Origin: UBA2266 sp964406945
Lineage (GTDB): Bacteria > Planctomycetota > Phycisphaerae > Sedimentisphaerales > Anaerobacaceae
Direction of reading: 5' to 3'
Assembly (NCBI GenBank): GCA_964406945.1
Contig: CAYOTO010000066.1
Span: 1-15,363, forward strand
DNA length: 15,363 bases
This document shows, one piece after another, positions 6,100 to 13,332 of the stretch. The notes under the pieces are model-generated. The model did not search any database. It was not told where the DNA came from and saw only the letters and a program-made list of their open reading frames with translations. A program made the position numbers and the translations under genes. Numbering within the stretch: the first letter of the stretch is position 1; each line of letters opens with the position of its first letter.

Positions 6100-6495
6100 T
6101 CAACTGGCCCTGTAGGCTTGAACTTCTGTTAGTTGATCCCTAACGGCTGTAAGCAACTCCTCGTCGCTGAACGGCTTTGCCAGGCAACTCGCGGAACTCT
6201 CTTTAGTCACATCTAGAAATGACATCAATTTGGCGCTTTTGCCAAGCAGAATAACTGGTAAGGACGGCATGAAGCTCCTAGCGGTCCCGAAAAACCTCAT
6301 GCCGCCCAAACAGGCAAGGTCTAGATCTATAATCGCCATATCGCAAGTTCCACAAATGAGCTTAACTATGAACTCCGATTCCTCGGCAAAAAGCTCAAGG
6401 TCGTAGCCGGCAGAGTCGAAAAGCTTTCGAATGATCTGGTGTTCTTCAGGTGCTTTTTTGAAGAAGAATATGACAGGACGATGCGAGTGTTCCAT
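6100..6495 (-). CDS. Stand-alone degenerate receiver domain protein
   Basis: The product is 131 residues, a single receiver domain with no output domain. Asp 57 (AIIDLDLACLGG) and the conserved Lys (LAKPF) are present. The acidic pair that binds magnesium is replaced by Lys 13 and Lys 14 (FFFKKAPEE), and the switch Thr is Gly (ILLGKS). Phosphorylation in the normal way is therefore unlikely. It shares GGM-x4-TA-x3-MPSLPV-x2-L with the receiver encoded at 5274-5891, which suggests a duplication followed by loss of the helix-turn-helix. GAGG lies 7 nt before the ATG. It could act as a decoy or a protein-binding module for the kinase or regulators; that is inference. Confidence 0.85.
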   Translation of the reverse strand: MEHSHRPVIFFFKKAPEEHQIIRKLFDSAGYDLELFAEESEFIVKLICGTCDMAIIDLDLACLGGMRFFGTARSFMPSLPVILLGKSAKLMSFLDVTKESSASCLAKPFSDEELLTAVRDQLTEVQAYRAS

Positions 6496-6650
6496 CTCAA
6501 GACCTCAGAAACGCCTATAGTTTTAGCAATTACACACTCGTCTTCGGCTGTTCTGCGGGGTCGGCAAAGTGCGGCTAGTACGCATTTTGCAAGGCGGTTC
6601 CGCCGGCTGAACGAGCGTTCACGGCACCCAGCAGACAAAATCGTAATGCA

Positions 6651-7388
6651 TCAATTCACAATTAAATAATCTCTTACCAGATGATCTAGCATCGTCATGA
6701 TTTCGTTTTCGACTTCCATAGGCAAATTGCTTCTATGGAAGACCTCGGTATGTGTATACCTGGTCCAAATAATAGCTGTGACAACTTCGTTCGCATAGCT
6801 TCTAACAGGGGCCAATACGTACATGCGGATCTTGTAGTCGCGGAAGTGCAAGGCATTTTCCATTCGCTCCAACTGGCCTTTCACTGCGTAGTCCAAAGCG
6901 ACGTAGGGGAAAGACAGCTTCATGTCGGAAACTTCTATGTGAATGGTGGCTGTATTTACGCCTGACTGATCAGCTTTTAGCATCGGCAGGCCCTGTTGTT
7001 CTGCTCGGGAGCGGATTTTCTTTTCAACTTGTTCTCGGGTCAAATTTGCCATCTTGGGTATCAGCGAAAGCTCCAAGTGAAAACCAGCTATCTGCTTCAG
7101 CGCCCTGGCCTGATTTGTCCAGTGCTTGATCGGCTCAAACCCGCTTAGTCGACGTCGCACGCATGCGGTCGAATCTGATCTTGACTCGGAAGCGAGGGGC
7201 TCCTTGCCGTCGCCGCTTGTGCCCGTTTTGCGGGATTCTGCGGCTTTATTGCTTTCGGGGGAAACCGCCTCTGCCTGAATTGAGGCGTTGAGACTGGCCC
7301 ATGCAAGGCAAAAAATCAGAACCAAAAAACAAAAAGCCGGTTTTAGAAGTTTTCTTGAGCTCAGCTGCGGTTTAGCCTTCTTATACAT
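6651..7388 (-). CDS. Secreted or membrane-anchored protein of unknown function
   Basis: The product is 245 residues. A basic start (MYKKAKPQLSSRKLLK) is followed by a hydrophobic core (FCFLVLIFCLAWASL) and an ASIQAEA cleavage-like site, so it is probably exported. Residues 40-80 are Ser-, Glu- and Lys-rich and likely a flexible linker. The rest looks like one alpha/beta domain, with a helix LTREQVEKKIRSRAEQQG, strands TIHIEVSDMKLSF and DYKIRMYVLAPV, and a terminal helix ending LVRDYLIVN. No lipobox and no catalytic motif is visible. Similar exported proteins ending in a helix with DYL/DWL-x-x-N occur in Gram-negative bacteria, from memory, without known function. It lies between response-regulator genes on the same strand, so it may be a target or partner of that system. 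The ribosome binding site is weak. Confidence 0.75.
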   Translation of the reverse strand: MYKKAKPQLSSRKLLKPAFCFLVLIFCLAWASLNASIQAEAVSPESNKAAESRKTGTSGDGKEPLASESRSDSTACVRRRLSGFEPIKHWTNQARALKQIAGFHLELSLIPKMANLTREQVEKKIRSRAEQQGLPMLKADQSGVNTATIHIEVSDMKLSFPYVALDYAVKGQLERMENALHFRDYKIRMYVLAPVRSYANEVVTAIIWTRYTHTEVFHRSNLPMEVENEIMTMLDHLVRDYLIVN

Positions 7389-7636
7389 TATTGGCCATCC
7401 ATCAAACGTATTCGCACCACGAAATTATGAGTGCAACGGGCACACTCTCAGAAAAGAGGAATTGCTACCGGCAAATATTGATGACCAGGACCCACTGTAA
7501 GAAGTGCGGGAACTACCTGTTTTAGAGTGGAGGCGGCTGTACCTTGGATTGATTCAAGTTGGACGGGACCTCCTGTTGCCCGGAGGGGCCGCCGGGGTAC
7601 GGACCTTTACATTCCTACCGGCTGGCGACTAAGTTT

Positions 7637-8248
7637 TCAGTCAATCCCCATTGCGGTTGCTTTTCGTATTAGATCGACCAAAGAATCACAGTTTAGCTTT
7701 CGCATTATGTTTCTTCGATGAAATTCAATCGTACGTTTCGAGCGAGATTTTATGCGCGCGATTACTTTGTTGGTATGGCCTTGCATAATAAGGCAAAGCA
7801 CCTCTCGTTCAACATCGGTCAATGCAGCTGAGTCAGTTTTTCTGCAGGCCTGGGGTTGCTTTATGTAATCCAATACGCTTTTCACCGCTTTTAGAAAGCT
7901 TTTTCTCTCTAGGGGTTTCTCCAAAAAATCCACCGCCCCCTCCCTCATTGTTCTCACTGCAGTTGGTATATCTCCGTAGCCGGTGACCAGAATGACCGGC
8001 AGTTGGTAGTCCAATTCTTTGGCAATTTTCAACAACTCCAGGCCATTGCAACCCGGCATTCTAAGGTCGCTAATCAGCAGGTCAAATCTGACTTCGGTTT
8101 TTTTTAGAGCTGATGCACACTCCGTTCCATTGGCAAATTGTGTGACATGAACTCCGGTACGTTCTAATGCCATGGCTATCATGTTACGCACCTCTAGATC
8201 ATCTTCTGCCAGAGCAACAACTGGCTTCTCGGTCCTTTTAGTCTGCAT
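7637..8248 (-). CDS. FixJ-type response regulator, canonical receiver plus LuxR helix-turn-helix
   Basis: The product is 203 residues. The receiver (about 9-128) keeps every expected residue: an E15-D16-D17 acidic cluster, phospho-acceptor Asp 61 (LLISDLRMPG), Thr 89 (ILVTGYGD) and Lys 111 (FLEKPL). The string TGYGDIPTAVRTMREGAVDF is typical of FixJ-like regulators. The C-terminal helix-turn-helix (about 142-200) has LTDVEREVLCLIMQGHTNK and RTIEFHRRNIMRKL. The start ATG at 8248 overlaps the kinase stop by 11 bp, with GGGAG 8 nt upstream, so the two are translationally coupled. This is the obvious partner of that kinase. It is the only one of the three receivers here that looks fully able to accept phosphate. 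Confidence 0.95.
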   Translation of the reverse strand: MQTKRTEKPVVALAEDDLEVRNMIAMALERTGVHVTQFANGTECASALKKTEVRFDLLISDLRMPGCNGLELLKIAKELDYQLPVILVTGYGDIPTAVRTMREGAVDFLEKPLERKSFLKAVKSVLDYIKQPQACRKTDSAALTDVEREVLCLIMQGHTNKVIARIKSRSKRTIEFHRRNIMRKLNCDSLVDLIRKATAMGID

Positions 8249-9695
8249 GTGGGTGTCTCCCTTCAGAGTTGCAAAGCCTGACCTTTATTTGTGTCTCATC
8301 TCCTACACTGCAAATTCGAAGTCCACCACCGCACGCCTCGGCGATAGTCCTTACAGAAAAGAGACCAAGACCTGTTCCTTTTTCCCCTTTCGTTGTAAAA
8401 AAAGGTTCGGTCGCTATGTTCTGGTGCTCAGGGCTTATGCCGCCGCAATTATCGGTGAATTCTATTTCGACGTATTGCTCGCAATGTTTTGCGGTTATTG
8501 TCAGCAGGGTATCTTTGTTGCAGTCTTGAGATGCATGGGCGCTGTTCTCACAAATAGCAAAGAATATCTGAGATAATTCATCTTTCGGAGCATAAACCGG
8601 AGGTACTTTTTTAAGACTTTCAAACTCAATCGTCAGGCCGGTACGCCAGCACTGAAGCTTGAGCAGTTCAACCACCCCGGTGGCAACATCGTAGAGATGG
8701 TTACTTACTACTTCGGCTTGATTGTTCTGCTTGCCAAGAGTTCGAAAGTGTTTGATTTTACTGCTGATCTTCTTTGACGAAGTAACAGTTGTATCGATGC
8801 ACTTAGAAATATACTGGATGTCCGGCTTCGACGTTTCTAGTTCGTCGGCAATATTTAGGGCGGCAAAATTGATAGCTGTAAGAGGTTGTGTCAACGTGTG
8901 AGACAGCGTCGCAGCCATGGTACCCAACGAGGCACGCCGCTCAGCGAGTCGTATACTATTTCTGAACTGCTGATTCTTCTGTTGTGGTTCAAAGTGCTCG
9001 GTTACGTCTTGGACTGCCCCCACAAGCTTCTCGGGCCGACCTTCTGAGTCTTTTAGCACGCGTGTTTTAATTTCGACTGTTCCAATCGACTGGTCTTTGC
9101 GGACAATTTTTGTTATCAAGTGATAAGGTTTTCCGCATCTAATCGAATCCTCATATGCACGACGAAAGGCTGGCCGGTAATTTGGATGAATCAAGTTCAG
9201 AGCCGTGGTAAAAGAAGGCTCTAAGTCACCCTTACCGTAGCCCGTGATTGCATAGATTTGGTTGGACCATATACTCTTTCCAGTGCGTAAATCGTTTGAG
9301 ACAACTCCTATAGGTGCTATCTCTTGAGCGACAGCCAGACTGTTATGTTCTTCTTCGTATTGACGCTTACAGTCACAGCGAGTGCAATGACAAGGGGCTG
9401 AGCAGGAATCGAATCCATCCCCATTGCGCTCATTGGTTGTACGTCCAACGATCGGTTTTTTCAAAGTGGTCTTAAGCCGTGATGCTGCTTGAGACTCGCT
9501 GGGATCCTTGCAGTGGCTACGTACCTCTTTGTGTTCTACTCGAGTTCGCAGGACCGGACATCCCTCAATGTAAGAGCAGCTTTGGGCGCAAGCGATCTGC
9601 GATTTATATGAACTAACCTGCTCCCGAAGCTCCGCTATTCGCTTTTTCAGCTCCCGCTGTTTTGGCGACACTGTAAGTGCTCCATCCCCCCCCAT
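8238..9695 (-). CDS. Soluble PAS sensor histidine kinase (FixL-like) with cysteine-rich N-terminus
   Basis: The product is 485 residues with no membrane segment. Residues 12-34 form a short coiled coil. Nine Cys follow in two groups: 36, 40, 46, 62 and 98, 102, 104, 107, 109. A PAS domain spans about 118-232 (WSNQIYAITGY to GAVQDVTE). The phosphoacceptor is His 266 in LSHTLTQPLTAI, close to the H-box of FixL/DctB-type kinases. The ATPase has the N box near 383 (ENSAHAS), DNCGG at 415-419 and FTTKGEKGTGLGL at 433-445. It should phosphorylate the overlapping FixJ-type regulator. The Cys groups could bind Fe-S or zinc and sense redox or oxygen, which is inference. The ATG at 9695 precedes a run of seven G and has only a distant AAGGAAG. 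GTG at 9671 has GGAG 8 nt upstream and may be the true start. Confidence 0.93.
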   Translation of the reverse strand: MGGDGALTVSPKQRELKKRIAELREQVSSYKSQIACAQSCSYIEGCPVLRTRVEHKEVRSHCKDPSESQAASRLKTTLKKPIVGRTTNERNGDGFDSCSAPCHCTRCDCKRQYEEEHNSLAVAQEIAPIGVVSNDLRTGKSIWSNQIYAITGYGKGDLEPSFTTALNLIHPNYRPAFRRAYEDSIRCGKPYHLITKIVRKDQSIGTVEIKTRVLKDSEGRPEKLVGAVQDVTEHFEPQQKNQQFRNSIRLAERRASLGTMAATLSHTLTQPLTAINFAALNIADELETSKPDIQYISKCIDTTVTSSKKISSKIKHFRTLGKQNNQAEVVSNHLYDVATGVVELLKLQCWRTGLTIEFESLKKVPPVYAPKDELSQIFFAICENSAHASQDCNKDTLLTITAKHCEQYVEIEFTDNCGGISPEHQNIATEPFFTTKGEKGTGLGLFSVRTIAEACGGGLRICSVGDETQIKVRLCNSEGRHPHAD

Positions 9696-9777
9696 TTTTA
9701 GCTATATATAGTCTTCCTTACCTGGCAGCCCGTAGCTTTGTACGTCTCTATCCCGAGCTAAAGCAGGTAGTATCCGC

Positions 9778-9806
9778 AATTTATTTGCTTTAAATGTTGT
9801 CGTCAA
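9778..9806 (-). promoter_or_regulatory. Sigma70-like promoter for the kinase/regulator operon
   Basis: On the minus strand TTGACG (9806-9801) and TAAATT (9783-9778) are separated by 17 bp. This gives an untranslated leader of roughly 75 nt before the kinase ATG. The match is good but is a consensus call only. Confidence 0.5.
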
Positions 9807-10147
9807 ATCATTTTCTGAAAAAAAGTAACAGAGTTCACATACCCGTTAGGTTGTCTTGGCTGAGTGGCCCGCCCTCTCGGTTTGCCGCCGGAACTCGAAA
9901 CGTCATTGCAAGTACTGACCGCAAATAGATAATGAGCGAATCTGGGTACTTAAGTGCAAAGAGAACCAGGCTCGAGGAGGGACAAAAGGTCGTACAAACC
10001 AGCGTGTTCATACAAAATGCAGATATTCGGCTCTGCCTTAAATAGACATCTTGAAAAAAACAAAAAAAAGCCCAGCGTTCTTGGCTTGAAAAACAAGGTT
10101 CGGTCACGTGGTTAGCACTGGATTTGGCGGAAGGCGCTAAAATGCCA
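9807..10147. other. Divergent intergenic stretch, nothing identified
   Basis: This part separates the kinase operon promoter from the promoter of the PEP-CTERM gene. A minus-strand frame of 110 codons (9835-10167) crosses it but shows no domain and no clear ribosome binding site. I see no strong repeat or known riboswitch. Binding sites for the FixJ-type regulator, if present, would be expected here. Confidence 0.4.
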
Positions 10148-10177
10148 TTGACTTTGCGTCGTGCCATTGTCTAAAAT
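10148..10177 (+). promoter_or_regulatory. Sigma70-like promoter for the PEP-CTERM gene
   Basis: TTGACT at 10148-10153 and TAAAAT at 10172-10177 are separated by 18 bp. The leader before the ATG at 10320 would be about 135 nt and includes the hairpin at 10267-10289. Confidence 0.5.
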
Positions 10178-10266
10178 GATCGTATGTTGAAACGGAGTTT
10201 GTGGTGATAATTTGTATCAGCGTTAGGCATCCTAGCTCAAGGAGGGTGTTGCTAACAGATATTTGT

Positions 10267-10289
10267 GGCTACAGCAAAAAACTGTAGCC
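10267..10289 (+). promoter_or_regulatory. Perfect hairpin in the 5' leader of the PEP-CTERM gene
   Basis: GGCTACAG (10267-10274) pairs perfectly with CTGTAGCC (10282-10289) around a loop of C and six A. No T run follows, so it is not a terminator. It ends about 17 nt before the GGAGGAG ribosome binding site. It may stabilise the mRNA or bind a protein. Confidence 0.5.
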
Positions 10290-10319
10290 GGGTAATCAGA
10301 ATTTTGGAGGAGATCAGTA

Positions 10320-11393
10320 ATGAAAAAGGCCCTAAACTATCATGTCTTTGTTGTGTTGCTTGCCCTATCGGTACTCGGAACCGCTGCTCAGGCGTTGCCG
10401 GTGGGCGACGCAATAACCGCGGTTGCAGACAGGTTGGTAAATACCCAGATAACAGCCGATCCTGACCCATCGAAAGTCGGAACGTGGGCTGGAGAAGAGA
10501 ACTTTACTGGGTCAATCGTCGCCGGACTGGTGAACGCCTATCAGATTACCGGCAATTCTTCATATCTTTCAGCGGCGGAATTGGGTGGTCAGCATATAGT
10601 GGATGTTCATAGCAGCAACTTGTATGGTGACGAAGCTTATGCTCTTTCCCTGTTAGGCGAGATTACCGGAGATCCGACCTACAGTGCTCCTGTTCAGAAT
10701 TTCTACAACGGTCTGGACACCTATGGCTACATTCGCGGTTTCAAGGGAACCGACGCTTCCAATGCGGCTTTCTATGTAGCCGAGCATACTGTTGCGGCAG
10801 ACAAGGTCGGGGCGGCCGATGCTGGAGTATGGCGGCAGGCATTAGTTCAGTTCCTTGCCCGCGTAGATGACGACACTGCATTCTACCCTGTTCAGAGCAT
10901 GGGTATAGCAACTTGGGCTCTTGCAAAGACCGGAGATATGGACAGTCAGAGAGTTGATCCCTTTGGCTTGGTGGGCGAAGATGTTTGGCAGGACGTAGTC
11001 CTCAGTGACCTGCCGACTATGCTCGCTGCACACCAGAATGCCGGCTCGGGCTCAACAGAAGACATGTTCTTCCATCGTTTCGATCATACTGCTGCTGGCC
11101 CCGGGTACAAAGATTCCGGTTATGTTGAGGATCAGGCGTTCGGCCTTCTGGGGCTCATTGCGGCAAACGAAACGATTCCCGGCTTTAACGTAGACGGAAA
11201 CATTCGAGCAGGGCGGATTGCCATGGCCGCGGGTGTTGGTTCGGACGGTATTGTCTACGAGCACATGATTGATGGCGGCATCCATACGGCTGTGTTCGCG
11301 GGTGAATGGCTTCAGGCTATTCCCGAGCCCACCACAATGGCCTTACTTGGCATAGGTGGAGTGCTTATTAGCCGAAGACGCAAAAATGCTTAG
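10320..11393 (+). CDS. PEP-CTERM secreted protein, probable all-helical repeat fold
   Basis: The product is 357 residues. Residues 1-25 are a signal peptide with AQA before the cut. The C-terminus IPEPTTMALLGIGGVLISRR followed by a basic tail is a PEP-CTERM sorting signal: a Pro-Glu-Pro motif, a hydrophobic helix, then Arg/Lys. Such proteins are processed by an exosortase and usually end at the cell surface or in the matrix. The mature part has repeated helical segments with Gly-rich turns (GSIVAGLVNAYQITG, GDEAYALSLLGEITGD, GIATWALAKTGDMD), suggesting an alpha/alpha toroid. I see no catalytic motif. It is a paralog of the protein at 11892-13229. GGAGGAG lies 7 nt before the ATG. It is followed after 53 bp by the small exported peptide gene, so they form one operon. 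Confidence 0.9.
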   Translation: MKKALNYHVFVVLLALSVLGTAAQALPVGDAITAVADRLVNTQITADPDPSKVGTWAGEENFTGSIVAGLVNAYQITGNSSYLSAAELGGQHIVDVHSSNLYGDEAYALSLLGEITGDPTYSAPVQNFYNGLDTYGYIRGFKGTDASNAAFYVAEHTVAADKVGAADAGVWRQALVQFLARVDDDTAFYPVQSMGIATWALAKTGDMDSQRVDPFGLVGEDVWQDVVLSDLPTMLAAHQNAGSGSTEDMFFHRFDHTAAGPGYKDSGYVEDQAFGLLGLIAANETIPGFNVDGNIRAGRIAMAAGVGSDGIVYEHMIDGGIHTAVFAGEWLQAIPEPTTMALLGIGGVLISRRRKNA

Positions 11394-11446
11394 TATATGT
11401 ATGCAATCTTGATTAAAAGATACCAGGGGAAAAGGAGATAAACAGT

Positions 11447-11689
11447 ATGATTAGAAAACTATTAGCACTAATCTTAGTGATCGGCATTCTAGTGAGTGCC
11501 GGCACTGTGGCGGTCGGCGGCTCCGGAGATGATGAGAACGGTACAAAAGACGGATTTTTGGATCCTTTCACTCTGAGCACGATCGACACAATCGATGTGG
11601 GCACTTTGAGTGGGCCTCCGTCGTTAATCCGAATTCCGTTTAGGCCGTCCCTAAGAAGTCCATACAGGCCTCCCCTGATTCTTGACTGA
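11447..11689 (+). CDS. Small secreted protein, Pro/Arg-rich C-terminus
   Basis: The product is 80 residues. MIRKLLALILVIGILVSAGT is a clear signal peptide or membrane anchor. The next part is acidic and Gly-rich (GGSGDDENGTKDG), and the end is rich in Pro and Arg (PFRPSLRSPYRPPLILD). I do not recognise a family. AAAGGAG is well placed before the ATG. It sits between the two large paralogs and probably shares a transcript with the first. Transcription should stop at the terminator near 11812-11845. It could be a partner of the surface proteins, but only position suggests this. Confidence 0.7.
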   Translation: MIRKLLALILVIGILVSAGTVAVGGSGDDENGTKDGFLDPFTLSTIDTIDVGTLSGPPSLIRIPFRPSLRSPYRPPLILD

Positions 11690-11773
11690 CCGCCAACAGG
11701 GTTGCACGTGAGTGAGAATCCGGCTTGCGTGTGGAAGATTCAACGGCTAACTGATCTCAATTTAGGCTTTTCT

Positions 11774-11808
11774 TGTACGTTCTCCAACCTTGTGCGGGTT
11801 TGGAGTAC
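11774..11808 (+). promoter_or_regulatory. Hairpin directly upstream of the terminator
   Basis: CTCCAA (11782-11787) pairs with TTGGAG (11800-11805), extended by GTA/TAC on the outside. The hairpin ends four bases before the terminator stem. The tandem arrangement 50-100 nt before the next gene resembles an attenuator leader. No alternative anti-terminator pairing is evident by eye. Confidence 0.35.
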
Positions 11809-11811
11809 GGG

Positions 11812-11845
11812 GCCCTAGGCGCGTGCACGCCGGGGCTTTTTTTTT
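11812..11845 (+). terminator. Rho-independent terminator between the paralogous genes
   Basis: GCCC (11812-11815) and GGCG (11818-11821) pair with CGCC (11828-11831) and GGGC (11833-11836) around CGTGCA, with a small internal bulge. Nine T follow at 11837-11845. It lies about 120 bp after the 80-residue gene and only about 45 bp before the dockerin-bearing gene. Confidence 0.85.
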
Positions 11846-11891
11846 AGCCTGGTAACCGGATCGTATAGCGGCAGTAAGGACAAGGAGAAAC

Positions 11892-13229
11892 ATGATGGAG
11901 CATAAAACGCGGATAAAGGATAGTTTGTTATTATCGGATTTCTGCCAGAAAGTGCAATATCTGAGTGGCTCGTTCAGCAGTTCAAGATATAGTTTCCAGA
12001 GACGTAGCTTAAGAGTTTTTTGTGTGGCGGTATGTCTCATTTGTGGCGCAATGTGCCGCCAGCAGACTACGGCTTCGGAAATCAGCGATGCGATAGTCAA
12101 GGTGGCTGATAGAATTGAGTCCGGTCAGAAACACTTTGGTACGCTAAAAGGTAGTTGGCCTAAGGAAGCCGATCTTACCGGCTTTATCGTAGCAGGGCTG
12201 TCCGGAGCCCACGAAGTTACCTGTGATCCGCAATACTCATACGCGTCCCAACTCGGCGGTGCTTTTATTTATGGTATTGCCGGCGGCACGTATTTGGCCC
12301 CAGAAGTCTATGCCTTCACCCGCCTTAGCGATACTTCCCTGAATCCGGAAGACAACGTATGGAAATCGGAGATTATCTCCTTTTTCGCATACGCTAAAAA
12401 CCAGCCAGACGGAACAATCGGCTATCTAAATACGTTTTTTGAAGCGCCCGGGGGGACGGACTATTTTGATGCGGGCGATGTCGCTAATCTGATGTCCTAT
12501 TATGTCGTCGCCTCGCACTATGTTGATGCTGATGACACTGATACAATACGGGAGTACCTTGTGAGACTTCTGATCGAAGTATCGGATGAAACGGCTCGTT
12601 CTCCGGTGGGGACGCTTGGAATAGCCACATGGGCTCTTGCCAGCACTGGAGAGTTAGACGGCACGCTACTGGATCCGTATGGCTTGGGCACGGAGTACTG
12701 GGCGGGCATAAGCTTAACCGACCTGCCCGACATGTTGCTGAGCCATCAGGTTCCGCCCGGCCAAACCTACGAGGGGAGTTTCTATACAAGATTTGACCAC
12801 GGCGGTTCCAGCGATGTTCTTCCCAGTGGATATACAACCGTCGCGGTTCACTGCACTCTCGGCCTTTTCGCATGCAGGGAGCAACGACCGGACGTAGAAC
12901 CGAGCGTAATTGCAGGCCGCGAAGCTTTGCTTGGAGGTATAGACTCCAGGGGATGGGTAGGAGAACATCTTGTCGAAAGCTCTGACCAATTGTATGGATT
13001 GGGAGGCAAAATGCTCCACGCTCTATCAGATATGGTAACTGCTGCAGACCTGAACGTCGATGGACAAGTCGATGTGATTGACTACTCGTTGTTCCTGGAA
13101 AACTGGCAATCGACTGACTGCGTTGGATGCTCCTGGTGCGGTGGAGCTGACTTAGATCGCGACGGCGACGTCGATTTTGCGGACCTGGAGATCTTTGCAG
13201 GTAGCTACTGGCTGTATGGTGCGAGTTAA
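11892..13229 (+). CDS. Secreted paralog with C-terminal dockerin-like Ca-binding repeats
   Basis: The product is 445 residues. A long basic N-region (about 40 residues) precedes a hydrophobic signal segment (LRVFCVAVCLICGAM), with the likely cut around residues 58-62. The body aligns along its length with the PEP-CTERM protein at 10320: ISDAIVKVADRIES, LTGFIVAGLSGAHE, LGIATWALASTGELDG, TDLPDMLLSHQ and TRFDHGG have close counterparts there. Residues 386-445 carry two EF-like loops, DLNVDGQVDVIDY and DLDRDGDVDFADL, separated by a linker with three Cys and a Trp. This is the planctomycete-style type I dockerin-like pair, expected to bind calcium and possibly a cohesin-like partner. It has no PEP-CTERM tail. 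AAGGAG is 5 nt before the ATG. A terminator just upstream means it needs read-through or its own promoter. Confidence 0.9.
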   Translation: MMEHKTRIKDSLLLSDFCQKVQYLSGSFSSSRYSFQRRSLRVFCVAVCLICGAMCRQQTTASEISDAIVKVADRIESGQKHFGTLKGSWPKEADLTGFIVAGLSGAHEVTCDPQYSYASQLGGAFIYGIAGGTYLAPEVYAFTRLSDTSLNPEDNVWKSEIISFFAYAKNQPDGTIGYLNTFFEAPGGTDYFDAGDVANLMSYYVVASHYVDADDTDTIREYLVRLLIEVSDETARSPVGTLGIATWALASTGELDGTLLDPYGLGTEYWAGISLTDLPDMLLSHQVPPGQTYEGSFYTRFDHGGSSDVLPSGYTTVAVHCTLGLFACREQRPDVEPSVIAGREALLGGIDSRGWVGEHLVESSDQLYGLGGKMLHALSDMVTAADLNVDGQVDVIDYSLFLENWQSTDCVGCSWCGGADLDRDGDVDFADLEIFAGSYWLYGAS

Positions 13230-13332
13230 ATACAGTTTTTTAAGACATGCAAATATGACAGCATACGAGTACCGACTCGCTGTTGCGGTAGTTGTCAAGT
13301 CGAATGAGACAGTTCCTTTTTGGAATTAAGCT

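Noticed and set aside
10221..10233. GTTAGGC as part of an integron attC site
   Set aside because: Only a seven-base match with no partnered inverse core site or palindromic attC structure around it, and the recombinase in the window is not flanked by cassettes.
10178..10319. Riboswitch in the leader of the PEP-CTERM gene
   Set aside because: Only one simple hairpin is visible; I could not match conserved residues of c-di-GMP or other known riboswitches.
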